The notes below the pieces were generated by a model. That model did not search any database, was not told the DNA's origin, and saw only the letters and a list, made by a program, of their open reading frames with translations. The position numbers and the translations under genes were made by a program. From assembly GCF_900141855.1 (NCBI RefSeq), contig NZ_FQYU01000007.1, positions 124,001-188,000 of the forward strand: a stretch of 64,000 nt of DNA. The letters are read 5' to 3'. This stretch comes from Pseudozobellia thermophila (lineage in GTDB: Bacteria > Bacteroidota > Bacteroidia > Flavobacteriales > Flavobacteriaceae). The stretch's first letter is position 1. The number at the start of each line of letters is the position of its first letter. This document shows positions 53,501 to 60,689 of this stretch, piece after piece.

Positions 53501-53838
53501 GTAAATTTCAAGTCGCCCCCCTGCCCACCGCTACCCAATTCGCCCCCGTATACGGGATCTCAATCGAGGATTTTAACAAGGATGGCCATTTGGATGTCCT
53601 ACTGGCCGGTAATTTTTACGGCACCAGGGTCAAGTACGGAAGATACGATGCCAATAAGGGTGTACTGCTCTTAGGAACGGGCAAAGGTTCGTTCGAAACC
53701 GTTGACCCCTTAAAAAGCGGACTCAACATCGACGGGGAGGTTCGCGATATCGAAAGTATTTCCCTCGACAAGGATCAAAAATTATTCCTCTTTGCACGAA
53801 ACAACCAATCATTGGCCATCTATAAACTCAAACCCTGA
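50527..53838 (+). CDS. Lipoprotein with two sets of seven FG-GAP/VCBS loops flanking an ASPIC/UnbV domain (CRTAC1 type)
   Basis: A 1103-residue lipoprotein with lipobox FSIAC (Cys near 21). It has 14 Asp-rich calcium-type loops: DINNDGLQD, DINADGLLD, DYDKDGDLD, DMNNDNWPD, DINNDGHPE, DLDNDGLKD and DLDNDGDLD in the N-terminal half, then an ASPIC/UnbV domain (about 515-595, MPVRGFQSSVDYNLVFGLG), then DVNGDGLED, DADNDGDLD, DFDGDGDLD, DFNGDGMND, DFDGDGDPD, DFDGNGSLD and DFNKDGHLD. The 7 + 7 pattern suggests two calcium-bound beta-propellers. Family function is unproven; surface binding or scaffolding is a guess. It lies between SusCD and the DUF5107 gene, 7 bp before the latter's start. Confidence 0.88.
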   Translation: MPSNYLKIPSVLLLLFFSIACERENNGKMFTLLSKKKTNIGFKNILQETEDFNILTYGYIYNGGGVSVGDINNDGLQDLYFTGSMVGSHLYLNKGNLEFEEIAKDAGVFAEGLWNTGTTMVDINADGLLDIYVCRSAAKDDFKRKNLLFVNNGDLTFTERAAEYGIDDPGYSTQGTFFDYDKDGDLDLYVVNHSIQEYASFRQVSKKLKEKRNPYFEDHFYINEEGNFLISNDEVGLVSNVLGFGLGVAVSDMNNDNWPDIYVSNDFNEQDYLYINNQDGTFTESLEKFIGHTSHFSMGSDIADINNDGHPEIMTLDMLPEGNYRQKMVSGPDNYDKFQFLVSSGFYHQSMRNMFHLNNSGQSFSEIGQFSGISNTDWSWAPLLADLDNDGLKDLFITNGVKRDYTNMDFMNYAVQKKMQENKGGAEMAINDLLQNMPAIIEENYTYRNNGDLSFSKMNETWGLDQESLSNGAAYADLDNDGDLDLIVNNTDAEAFIYRNNSNLHTNNNFIKIALKGTGKNSFGIGTKIEIKTGDQIQVQEMMPVRGFQSSVDYNLVFGLGEAEKIDKLTVIWPNNKVQTLENLTVNQTLTLEQSNATVSYTPEPPKEPIYFSDVSKDSIIPFAHQENNYIDFKREQLLPHKLSTQGPKLAKGDVNGDGLEDIFICGAKGQAGQLFLQQKNHSFKRVDNPFPQDREAEDTDALFFDADNDGDLDLYVVGGGHEFDPDAPALQDRIYINNGRGGFTRDESRLPQMLVNGSCVKAADFDGDGDLDLFVGGRSVPGRYPVPPRSYLLENNGTGHFKDVTTDKGGALAFAGMVTDALFTDFNGDGMNDLMVVGEFTAVRSFENTGEKFVETTDLAGLQKTSGWWNRIASADFDGDGDPDYIVGNFGLNSQLKASENEPVQLYSKDFDGNGSLDPILTSYVMGESYPVFSKDDLVGQLSGLKNKYVNYSDYANEKITDIFSPEELSDAEVLRANTFATSYIENLGGGKFQVAPLPTATQFAPVYGISIEDFNKDGHLDVLLAGNFYGTRVKYGRYDANKGVLLLGTGKGSFETVDPLKSGLNIDGEVRDIESISLDKDQKLFLFARNNQSLAIYKLKP

Positions 53839-53845
53839 AACAACA

Positions 53846-56800
53846 ATGAAATTCAATTTTGTCAGCCTTGCCCTTGCCCTATTTGTCAATGCCGCGTCTA
53901 TAGCCCAAACCCAATCGGTCACCATCAAAGAAGAGCTCCGCTCCTTGGACACCTATGGTTTCGATAAACCGAACCCCTTGCCTATTCTAACCGAAAATCC
54001 CAAAATATTCCCCTATTTCAAATTCGAGGAATACGATCACAAGGCCAAAAAGAAGGATTGGAAGGTCGTAACCTTGGAAAACGACTATATAAAGGTCATG
54101 GTGCTGCCCGAAATCGGGGGCAAGGTTTGGGGCGCCATCGAAAAAAGTACGGGAAAGGAGTTTTTGTACAAAAACGAAGTGGTCAAATTCCGAAATATCG
54201 CCATGAGGGGTCCGTGGACCTCCGGTGGCATAGAGTTCAATTTTGGTATTATCGGCCACCATCCCCATACGGCCACGCCCGTCGACTACCTCACCAAGAG
54301 GAATGATGATGGCAGCGTCAGTTGTATTGTCGGCGCCGTAGACCTTCCTTCCAATACCTATTGGCAGGTCGAGATACGCCTTGAAAGGGATAAGGCCTAC
54401 TTCGAAACCAATGCCTTGTGGTACAACGCCTCTCCCCTGACCCAGTCGTATTACAATTGGATGACCGGTGCCGCCGAGGCCACCGACGACCTGGAGTTTT
54501 ATATACCGGGAAATGCCTATGTAGAACACAATGGCAATGCCCATGCCTGGCCTATTGACAATGAGGGCAGAGATCTATCGCTTTACAGGAACAACAATTT
54601 CGGCCCGGCCAAATCGTACCATATCGTGGGCGAATTCAATGATTTTTTTGGAGGATATTACCGCGATAGCCGTTTTGGTTTCGGCCAATGGGCGCCCTAT
54701 GAGGAAATGCCGGGACAAAAATTATGGCTGTGGGCCTTATCGCGCTCCGGGGGCATTTGGGAAGACCTCTTGACGGATACCGACGGGCAGTACATCGAAT
54801 TTCAGGCCGGGCGCCTGTTCGACCAATATTTTCCGGGTGCGGTCAATCCCATTAGCCAGGTCGGTTTCGACCCCTATACCACGGATACCTGGAGTGAAAT
54901 ATGGTTCCCCTACAAACAGATCGGGGGAATGGTCGACGCCTCGCCCCATGGTGTGCTCAACGTACAGCACGGCAAGGACAAGCTCTACATAGGAATCAAT
55001 CCCCTGCAAAACTTGGACCAGGTCTTAAAGGTAGGGATCAACGATAAAATCGTACTTGAGGAAAAACTGGCCCTAGGACCTATGGAGATTTTCACCCGAG
55101 AATTGGATGCCGGTCCGGACGACAAGGTTCAAATCACCATAGCGGGTACGGAGCTGTCCTATACATCCGACCCCAAGGCCAATGAACTGAAAAGACCCTT
55201 CGATACCGACCCCAAGATCCGACTTTCAAAAACGGAAGAACTGTTGTTCGAAGGTACCGAGGCTTTGGAATATAGGGAATTCGACAAGGCCCACAAGCTA
55301 TTAAGCGAATTGGTCGGCTTAGACCCCTACCATCAGGCGGGCCTTGTACAACTAGCGGAACTGGAATACCGAAGGGCCAACTACGACACGGCCTTGGCCC
55401 ACGCCCGTACGGTTCTAAAATGGGACACCTACAACTCCGGGGCCAATTATATGGCCGGTCTTGCTTACCGGGCCCAAAACGATACCATCAATGCCCTTGA
55501 GTCTTTGGGCTGGGCCGCCAGGGACGTCAAATACCGCTCAGTGGCCTACGCCCAAATGGCCGAACTTTACCTCGCTTCCAAAAATTACAATAGGGCCCAA
55601 ACCTATGCCCAAAAGGCCATGGATTTTAATACGTACAACCTCAATGCCCGAAAAGTAAAATTGCTTGCTTTGAGAAAAACGGGAAACTCCGAAGGTTTTG
55701 AACGCGAATTGGACGAGCTTTTAAATATGGCACCGCTCTCCCACTTCGCAAACCTGGAAAGGCAATTTATGTCATCACATACGCCCGATCTGGCCCTGCA
55801 CAATGAATTTCCTTCGGAAACCCTTTTGGGGCTGGCCTTGGAGTATAGAAAATTGGGGCTGGTGGAAGAGGCCCTACAAGTGCTGGACCTACGGCCCGAG
55901 GCTACCAAAAATGCCATTTGGTCGGCCTATCTGAGGGACGGGAATGAAAATTTTGGTAGTGCGGAGGCCCTAAGGGCCCTATCGCAGGCCCCTATCGAAT
56001 TCGTACTCCCCTATCGAAGGGAAACCCTGCCCGTATTGGAATGGGCCGTAGCGCAAACCGGCCATTGGAAGTTCAGGTACTATTTGGCCCTGAACTATTA
56101 TGCCGTAGGAAGAAACAAAGAGGGGGAAGCCCTTTTACAAGGTCTAGGAAGCACCCCCGACTCGGATGTCTTCTACCGGTTCCGGGCCAAAATGTTAAAG
56201 GACAGGCCGATTGCCGAAGTGGAAGCCGATTATGAAAAGGCCCTGGAACTCAAGCCCAAGGACTGGAAGGTATGGGAAGAAAACATTCTCTTCTATTTGG
56301 ACCACCAACAATTCGACCAGGCCTATAAACGCTCCAAACGCGCCTACAAGAAGTTCTTGGACAACTATAACATTGGTTTGGCCCATGCCAAGGCCCTGTT
56401 GAACACCGGAAGGTACACCGAGGTACTGTCCGTACTGGAAAAAATTGAAGTCCTCCCCTACGAACATGCCAGTGAGAGCCGTGAAATCTACGAGCGTGCC
56501 CACTTGGCCCTCGCTGTGAAAAAAATGAAAAGCAAGGCCTACGACAAGGCCATCGCTCTCTTGAACAAGGCAAAGGAATGGCCCGAGAACATCGGGGTGG
56601 GCAAACCCTATGGTCCCGACGAAAGGGCACAGGACTATCAACTGGCCCTGGCCTCGAAATATATCGGGGAAACAGAGAAAAACCTTTCCCTATTGGAGCA
56701 AATTGCCCGGTACACCCAAATGCATCCCGAAAGGAACAGCATCAACCATTTATACGGACTATTGGCCCTCAGGCAATTGAACAGGGACAAGGAAGCCGAC

Positions 56801-56965
56801 CTGCTCCTGACAAAGTTAAAATCCAACACCGACGACGGTCATTTTAAAACACGATTGGCGGTGGCCCTCTTTGAAAACGACAAAGGGGAGTTGGAGACTA
56901 TAAAAACAAAGCACAAGATTCCCAACGATGTCATCGAAGTGGCCCAATGGGCCGTGTCTCAATAA
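53846..56965 (+). CDS. Exported DUF5107 domain plus TPR protein
   Basis: A 1039-residue secreted protein (signal peptide about 1-20, ending SIAQ). The N-terminal DUF5107 domain (about 30-330) has VLPEIGGKVWGAIEKSTGKEF (landmark near 75-95), GIEFNFGIIGHHPHTATPVDY and several Trp-rich turns, resembling the mutarotase/glycosidase-like super-sandwich fold. The remainder (about 480-1030) is a long array of TPR-type helical pairs. Function is unknown; a sugar-binding or hydrolytic role is possible given the fold and the SusCD neighbours. The ATG at 53846 starts the signal peptide; an upstream codon would overlap the propeller gene. It ends at a bidirectional terminator. Confidence 0.8.
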   Translation: MKFNFVSLALALFVNAASIAQTQSVTIKEELRSLDTYGFDKPNPLPILTENPKIFPYFKFEEYDHKAKKKDWKVVTLENDYIKVMVLPEIGGKVWGAIEKSTGKEFLYKNEVVKFRNIAMRGPWTSGGIEFNFGIIGHHPHTATPVDYLTKRNDDGSVSCIVGAVDLPSNTYWQVEIRLERDKAYFETNALWYNASPLTQSYYNWMTGAAEATDDLEFYIPGNAYVEHNGNAHAWPIDNEGRDLSLYRNNNFGPAKSYHIVGEFNDFFGGYYRDSRFGFGQWAPYEEMPGQKLWLWALSRSGGIWEDLLTDTDGQYIEFQAGRLFDQYFPGAVNPISQVGFDPYTTDTWSEIWFPYKQIGGMVDASPHGVLNVQHGKDKLYIGINPLQNLDQVLKVGINDKIVLEEKLALGPMEIFTRELDAGPDDKVQITIAGTELSYTSDPKANELKRPFDTDPKIRLSKTEELLFEGTEALEYREFDKAHKLLSELVGLDPYHQAGLVQLAELEYRRANYDTALAHARTVLKWDTYNSGANYMAGLAYRAQNDTINALESLGWAARDVKYRSVAYAQMAELYLASKNYNRAQTYAQKAMDFNTYNLNARKVKLLALRKTGNSEGFERELDELLNMAPLSHFANLERQFMSSHTPDLALHNEFPSETLLGLALEYRKLGLVEEALQVLDLRPEATKNAIWSAYLRDGNENFGSAEALRALSQAPIEFVLPYRRETLPVLEWAVAQTGHWKFRYYLALNYYAVGRNKEGEALLQGLGSTPDSDVFYRFRAKMLKDRPIAEVEADYEKALELKPKDWKVWEENILFYLDHQQFDQAYKRSKRAYKKFLDNYNIGLAHAKALLNTGRYTEVLSVLEKIEVLPYEHASESREIYERAHLALAVKKMKSKAYDKAIALLNKAKEWPENIGVGKPYGPDERAQDYQLALASKYIGETEKNLSLLEQIARYTQMHPERNSINHLYGLLALRQLNRDKEADLLLTKLKSNTDDGHFKTRLAVALFENDKGELETIKTKHKIPNDVIEVAQWAVSQ

Positions 56966-56966
56966 A

Positions 56967-56992
56967 AAAGGGTCCCTTTCCGGGACCCTTTC
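56967..56992. terminator. Bidirectional terminator between DUF5107 and DUF2911 genes
   Basis: AAAGGGTCCC and GGGACCCTTT form a perfect 10-bp stem with a short loop, flanked by A and T tracts. It sits between convergent genes, so it can stop transcripts from both sides. Confidence 0.85.
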
Positions 56993-57010
56993 TACTTTAT
57001 GATGGGTTTC

Positions 57011-57859
57011 CTATTTGGCGCCCCACTCTTTCAATGACTCGGTGTTCATCTTAACATAGTCGTCGTTACCGGCTTCCTTAGCCTTGGCCAAGGACTTTTT
57101 GGCCGCCTTGATGGCTGCCTTTTTATCGCCTGCCTTCGCTTTGATGAGCGACTGTTGGCGCAACTGCCAAAAAGCGGGTTCTTCGGTCATGTCCATGGCC
57201 TTGTCCATCCACTTATCGGCCTGGGCGATATCCTTGCCCTCGCTGAAATAGTAAACCGCCGCCGCATAATAATCGTTGGCCGTGGGACTCCCAGCCATCA
57301 CTGTCTCTATGCTCTTTGAAACCTTGGCATCGGTTGGAAACTCAATAGGTACGCCAACGTAAGTTCGTTCCCACATGAGCCCCAAAACGGCGGAACTGCT
57401 CGTCAGGTCGTCGAAGGTAATGGTAAAGGTTTCAATGTCGACGGGTAATCGATAGACATCGACCGTGGTCTTTGCCGCTACCTTACTATCGTCCCAAACC
57501 TTAGGGGTTCCTCCCCCCTCGACCTCGGTATAGAAAAACACTTCCCAAGACTCTTTTCCCGGCTTGGTATAAAGGGCGTACGAACCGGCCTTCAATTCTT
57601 GCCCGTCGACCTTTACATCGTCGCTGAACGTAATTTTGGTGCGGGCATTCGCCCCGGTTCGCCAAATTTTACCGTATTCCACAAGACCTCCCAAAATGGT
57701 TCTACCGCGCATCGAGGGCCTTGAGTATTCAATGGTCACATCGGTCAACCCTACTTTCTGCTCCAACCTAGAGGCCGGGCTGGGTGCCGGGGTCTCGATC
57801 TGTGCTTCCACGACCGTAGAAAGCACTAAAGCAATTGCTAAAAGGAATGATTTTTTCAT
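57011..57859 (-). CDS. DUF2911 family secreted protein
   Basis: A 282-residue exported protein (signal peptide about 1-20, ending VEAQ). The DUF2911 domain spans about 30-175, with SPASRLEQKVGLTDVTIEYS, the conserved SRPSMRGRTI, and YGKIWRTGANARTKI. A C-terminal helical region with TPR-like repeats (about 195-280) is rich in Ala and Lys. Function is unknown. The ATG at 57859 begins the signal peptide; a longer frame upstream lacks a plausible leader. A good promoter (TTG-N17-TAGTTTTG) lies 24-51 bp upstream, and the gene is monocistronic. Confidence 0.85.
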   Translation of the reverse strand: MKKSFLLAIALVLSTVVEAQIETPAPSPASRLEQKVGLTDVTIEYSRPSMRGRTILGGLVEYGKIWRTGANARTKITFSDDVKVDGQELKAGSYALYTKPGKESWEVFFYTEVEGGGTPKVWDDSKVAAKTTVDVYRLPVDIETFTITFDDLTSSSAVLGLMWERTYVGVPIEFPTDAKVSKSIETVMAGSPTANDYYAAAVYYFSEGKDIAQADKWMDKAMDMTEEPAFWQLRQQSLIKAKAGDKKAAIKAAKKSLAKAKEAGNDDYVKMNTESLKEWGAK

Positions 57860-57882
57860 TTGAATTGATTTTATAGTTTTCC

Positions 57883-57910
57883 CAAAACTACTTAGAAAGT
57901 AAAACTTCAA
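57883..57910 (-). promoter_or_regulatory. Promoter of the DUF2911 gene (TTG-N17-TAGTTTTG)
   Basis: On the minus strand TTG (57910-57908) and TAGTTTTG (57890-57883) are 17 bp apart, the short end of the usual range, 24 bp before the ATG. Confidence 0.55.
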
Positions 57911-58040
57911 TCGTTAACAAATCCTTAAATAACCAAAAAACAAAAAAACAAAAAACATTAACAATCAACCGTTTATACGATTCCTCCATTTTTAGGTCCG
58001 GTCAAGGCGGACCAGGATCTCAATAAGATAATTTTTTAAC

Positions 58041-58088
58041 TGTTTAAACATAATATATTTTAGTTAAACAAAAATGAACCTATCTTTG
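58041..58088 (+). promoter_or_regulatory. Promoter with palindromic operator upstream of SRPBCC-SDR-photolyase
   Basis: TATCTTTG (58081-58088) is an exact -7 element, 13 bp before the SRPBCC ATG. Upstream, TGTTTAAACA (58041-58050) is a perfect 10-bp palindrome, and a second half-site GTTAAACA lies near 58063-58070. This spacing suits a dimeric regulator acting at the -33 region. Confidence 0.5.
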
Positions 58089-58101
58089 GTAAAACCGCGA
58101 A

Positions 58102-58593
58102 ATGAAACTATACCGCCTCTATTCGAAACAGGCCTTGGCAATCGACAGGAAAACGGCTTGGGACTTTCTATCCGACCCTAAGAACCTAAGCGTTATCACG
58201 CCAGGACACATGGGGTTCCACATCCTGTCGGGCGCCGACAGGCCCATGTTCAGCGGACAAATTATTCAGTATAGGGTATCGCCTTTTCCGTTTTATTCGA
58301 TCAAGTGGGTCACCGAAATAACCCACGTCAAGGCAAGCGAATACTTTGTAGACGAGCAACGTTTCGGCCCCTATGCCCTGTGGCACCATAAGCATTTTAT
58401 CAAGGATGTCGAGGGCGGTATCGAGATGGAAGACCTCATCGACTACAAACTGCCTTTTGGGGTATTGGGGCAGATGGCCCATCAGCTTTTTGTAAAAAAA
58501 CAATTGCGTGAAATTTTTCTCTATCGTGAACAGAAGCTGGGCCAGTTATTTGGCGAGATCAAGGGCAATTCAAAATCGCTTGCCATAACGTAG
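58102..58593 (+). CDS. SRPBCC family protein (START-like ligand-binding)
   Basis: A 163-residue soluble protein of the Bet v1/START-like fold, with LYRLYSKQALAIDRKTAWDF (about 3-22) and the family's conserved FVDEQRFGPYALWHHKHF (about 75-92), then EDLIDYKLPFG. It probably binds a hydrophobic ligand such as a polyketide, carotenoid or quinone; the ligand is unknown. It is first in an operon with an SDR gene (31 bp gap) and a photolyase (43 bp gap). This trio is common in Flavobacteriia near light-response and carotenoid genes, which supports a light- or oxidative-stress role by inference. Confidence 0.85.
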   Translation: MKLYRLYSKQALAIDRKTAWDFLSDPKNLSVITPGHMGFHILSGADRPMFSGQIIQYRVSPFPFYSIKWVTEITHVKASEYFVDEQRFGPYALWHHKHFIKDVEGGIEMEDLIDYKLPFGVLGQMAHQLFVKKQLREIFLYREQKLGQLFGEIKGNSKSLAIT

Positions 58594-58624
58594 GCCATTG
58601 TGTTTCAAATCCAAAGTCAAGTTT

Positions 58625-59314
58625 ATGAAAAAAACTATTTTAATGATCGGGGGATCACACGGTATCGGCTCTTCACTTGTCGATCAGCTCAAAGATAGGC
58701 ACCGGCTTATCGTCGCCTCTAGAACCCACAGCACATTGCCGGACAGTGTAAGACATATTCCCTTCGATGCGCAAAACGACGATTTGGACACAGGTTCGCT
58801 GCCGGAATCACTCGACGGTTTTGTGTACCTTCCGGGCAGTATCGACCTCAAACCTTTTACCATGCTCGATGTCGAGACTTTCGAAAAAGACATGCTCATC
58901 AATTTTTTTGGCATGGTAAAGGTTCTTGGGAGCGTAGTCGAAAGAATGTCGGCGGGGGCCAGTCTGGTGCTCTTCAGCAGCGTGGCGGCAGGTACCGGAA
59001 TGGCCTACCATACCAGTATTTCGGCGGCCAAAGGGGCCATAGAGGGCTTTGCAAGGGCTTTTGCGGCAGAATATGCCCCGAAGCTAAGAATCAATGTAAT
59101 CGCCCCCTCGTTGGTAGACACTCCCTTGGCGAAACGCTTGTTGAACAACGATAGGAAAAGGGAAGATATGGCAAGTCGGCATCCCCTAAAAAAGATAGGC
59201 AGCCCGGAAGATATCGCCCATATGGCCCAATTTCTCTTAAGTGACGACAGCCGGTGGATAACGGGTCAGGTCCTTGCCGTAGACGGGGGCTTGTCAACCC
59301 TCAGCGGCAGTTGA
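58625..59314 (+). CDS. SDR family oxidoreductase
   Basis: A 229-residue short-chain dehydrogenase. The cofactor-binding loop GGSHGIGSSL (about 8-17) and the catalytic Ser/Tyr-x-x-x-Lys pattern (SSVAAGTGMAYHTSISAAKGA near 130-150: the Tyr is replaced by Thr/Ser-rich residues, HTSISAAKG) are visible. The Lys is intact but the catalytic tyrosine position reads as Ser or His, so activity may be altered. The C-terminal ITGQVLAVDGGLS is typical of classical SDRs. The ATG at 58625 begins the fold; an upstream TTG would add nine residues. It lies between the SRPBCC and photolyase genes. Confidence 0.85.
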   Translation: MKKTILMIGGSHGIGSSLVDQLKDRHRLIVASRTHSTLPDSVRHIPFDAQNDDLDTGSLPESLDGFVYLPGSIDLKPFTMLDVETFEKDMLINFFGMVKVLGSVVERMSAGASLVLFSSVAAGTGMAYHTSISAAKGAIEGFARAFAAEYAPKLRINVIAPSLVDTPLAKRLLNNDRKREDMASRHPLKKIGSPEDIAHMAQFLLSDDSRWITGQVLAVDGGLSTLSGS

Positions 59315-59357
59315 CCCATGCCTTTTAAAAAAGTATATTTATTTGAACCGTAAAGAC

Positions 59358-60668
59358 ATGAAAGACACAATTGCTATTTTTTGGTTTCGCAGGGACTTAA
59401 GGCTCGACGACAACGTGGGCTTTCTGGCCGCGCTTAAGGGAAATTCACCGGTTATGCCCCTCTTTATCTTTGATAAGCAAATTTTGGAAAACCTGCCCGA
59501 AGACGATGCCCGGGTCACCTTTATTTACGACAACCTTCAAAAAATGCGCAAAGAGCTTCAAGACCGACACGACAGTAGCATTGCACTCCACTATGGTAGT
59601 CCTAAGGACGTTTTTAAGTCGCTCTTGGAGAAATACACCATAGACTGCATATATACCAACCACGATTATGAGCCCTATGCCAAGGAAAGGGATGGCGAAA
59701 TACGCAATTTTTTAGAAGGCCACCACATCCCCCTTAAAACCTTTAAAGACCAGGTGATTTTCGAAAAGGATGAAATTGTCAAAAGTGACGGAGACCCCTA
59801 CCTGGTCTATACGCCGTACAAAAACAAGTGGAAAGGGCACTTTAAGGCCGACGACCATCTTAAAATCCGCTACACGAGCCAATTTTTGGGCAACCTAGTA
59901 AAAAACACGCGCCTGCCCAATTTAAAACTGGGCGATATGGGCTTTAAAATGTCGTCGATCAAGGTGCCCGATTATACCCTTACCCCCAGCCTTGTTGCGA
60001 ATTATGAAAAGACCCGGAATTTTCCGGCCAAGGAACAGGGCACTTCCAGACTCGGTCCGCACCTCCGTTTCGGTACCGTTTCCGTAAGAAAAATGATGAA
60101 GAAGGCCATAGCTGAAAAGAACGAGGTTTTTTGGAGTGAGCTAATTTGGCGCGAATTCTTTATGCAGATACTGTATCACTTTCCCCATACCGTAAACGAA
60201 TCGTTCAAGAAAAAATACGACCGTATCGAATGGATCAATGACGAAAAGCACTTCGAAAAATGGAAGGAGGGAAAGACGGGCTATAAATTGGTCGATGCGG
60301 GCATGCGGGAACTTAACGAGACGGGCTATATGCACAACAGGGTGCGTATGTTGGCCGCGAGCTTTCTATGCAAGCACCTACTGATCGATTGGCGCTGGGG
60401 CGAGGCCTATTTTGCCGAAAAACTGCTCGATTATGAGATGAGCAGCAATGTAGGCAATTGGCAATGGGCCGCCGGAAGCGGTGTCGATGCCGCCCCCTAC
60501 TTCCGTATTTTCAACCCCATGACCCAGGTCGATAAATTTGACAAGGAAAAAAAATACATTTCGAAGTGGGTGCCCGAACACGATTCCGCCACCTATCCGA
60601 ACAAGATCGTAGACCACAAAGAGGCACGCGAAAGGTGCCTCAAGGTATATAAGGCCGCCCTGGGTTGA
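59358..60668 (+). CDS. Cryptochrome/DNA photolyase family protein
   Basis: A 436-residue flavoprotein that uses blue light to repair pyrimidine dimers, or acts as a cryptochrome. It begins IFWFRRDLRLDDN (antenna-domain start), has the antenna-FAD linker region, GTSRLGPHLRFG (FAD helix, about 225-236), ELIWREFFMQIL, MHNRVRMLAASFL, and the Trp-rich NWQWAAGSGVDAAPYFRIFNP. These are class I CPD photolyase features. The ATG at 59358 is preferred to a TTG 15 bp earlier. It is last in the SRPBCC-SDR-photolyase operon and its stop is 21 bp from that of the convergent DUF6340 gene. Confidence 0.93.
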   Translation: MKDTIAIFWFRRDLRLDDNVGFLAALKGNSPVMPLFIFDKQILENLPEDDARVTFIYDNLQKMRKELQDRHDSSIALHYGSPKDVFKSLLEKYTIDCIYTNHDYEPYAKERDGEIRNFLEGHHIPLKTFKDQVIFEKDEIVKSDGDPYLVYTPYKNKWKGHFKADDHLKIRYTSQFLGNLVKNTRLPNLKLGDMGFKMSSIKVPDYTLTPSLVANYEKTRNFPAKEQGTSRLGPHLRFGTVSVRKMMKKAIAEKNEVFWSELIWREFFMQILYHFPHTVNESFKKKYDRIEWINDEKHFEKWKEGKTGYKLVDAGMRELNETGYMHNRVRMLAASFLCKHLLIDWRWGEAYFAEKLLDYEMSSNVGNWQWAAGSGVDAAPYFRIFNPMTQVDKFDKEKKYISKWVPEHDSATYPNKIVDHKEARERCLKVYKAALG

Positions 60669-60689
60669 CGTCCCCGCCGGCCTAAAAGA

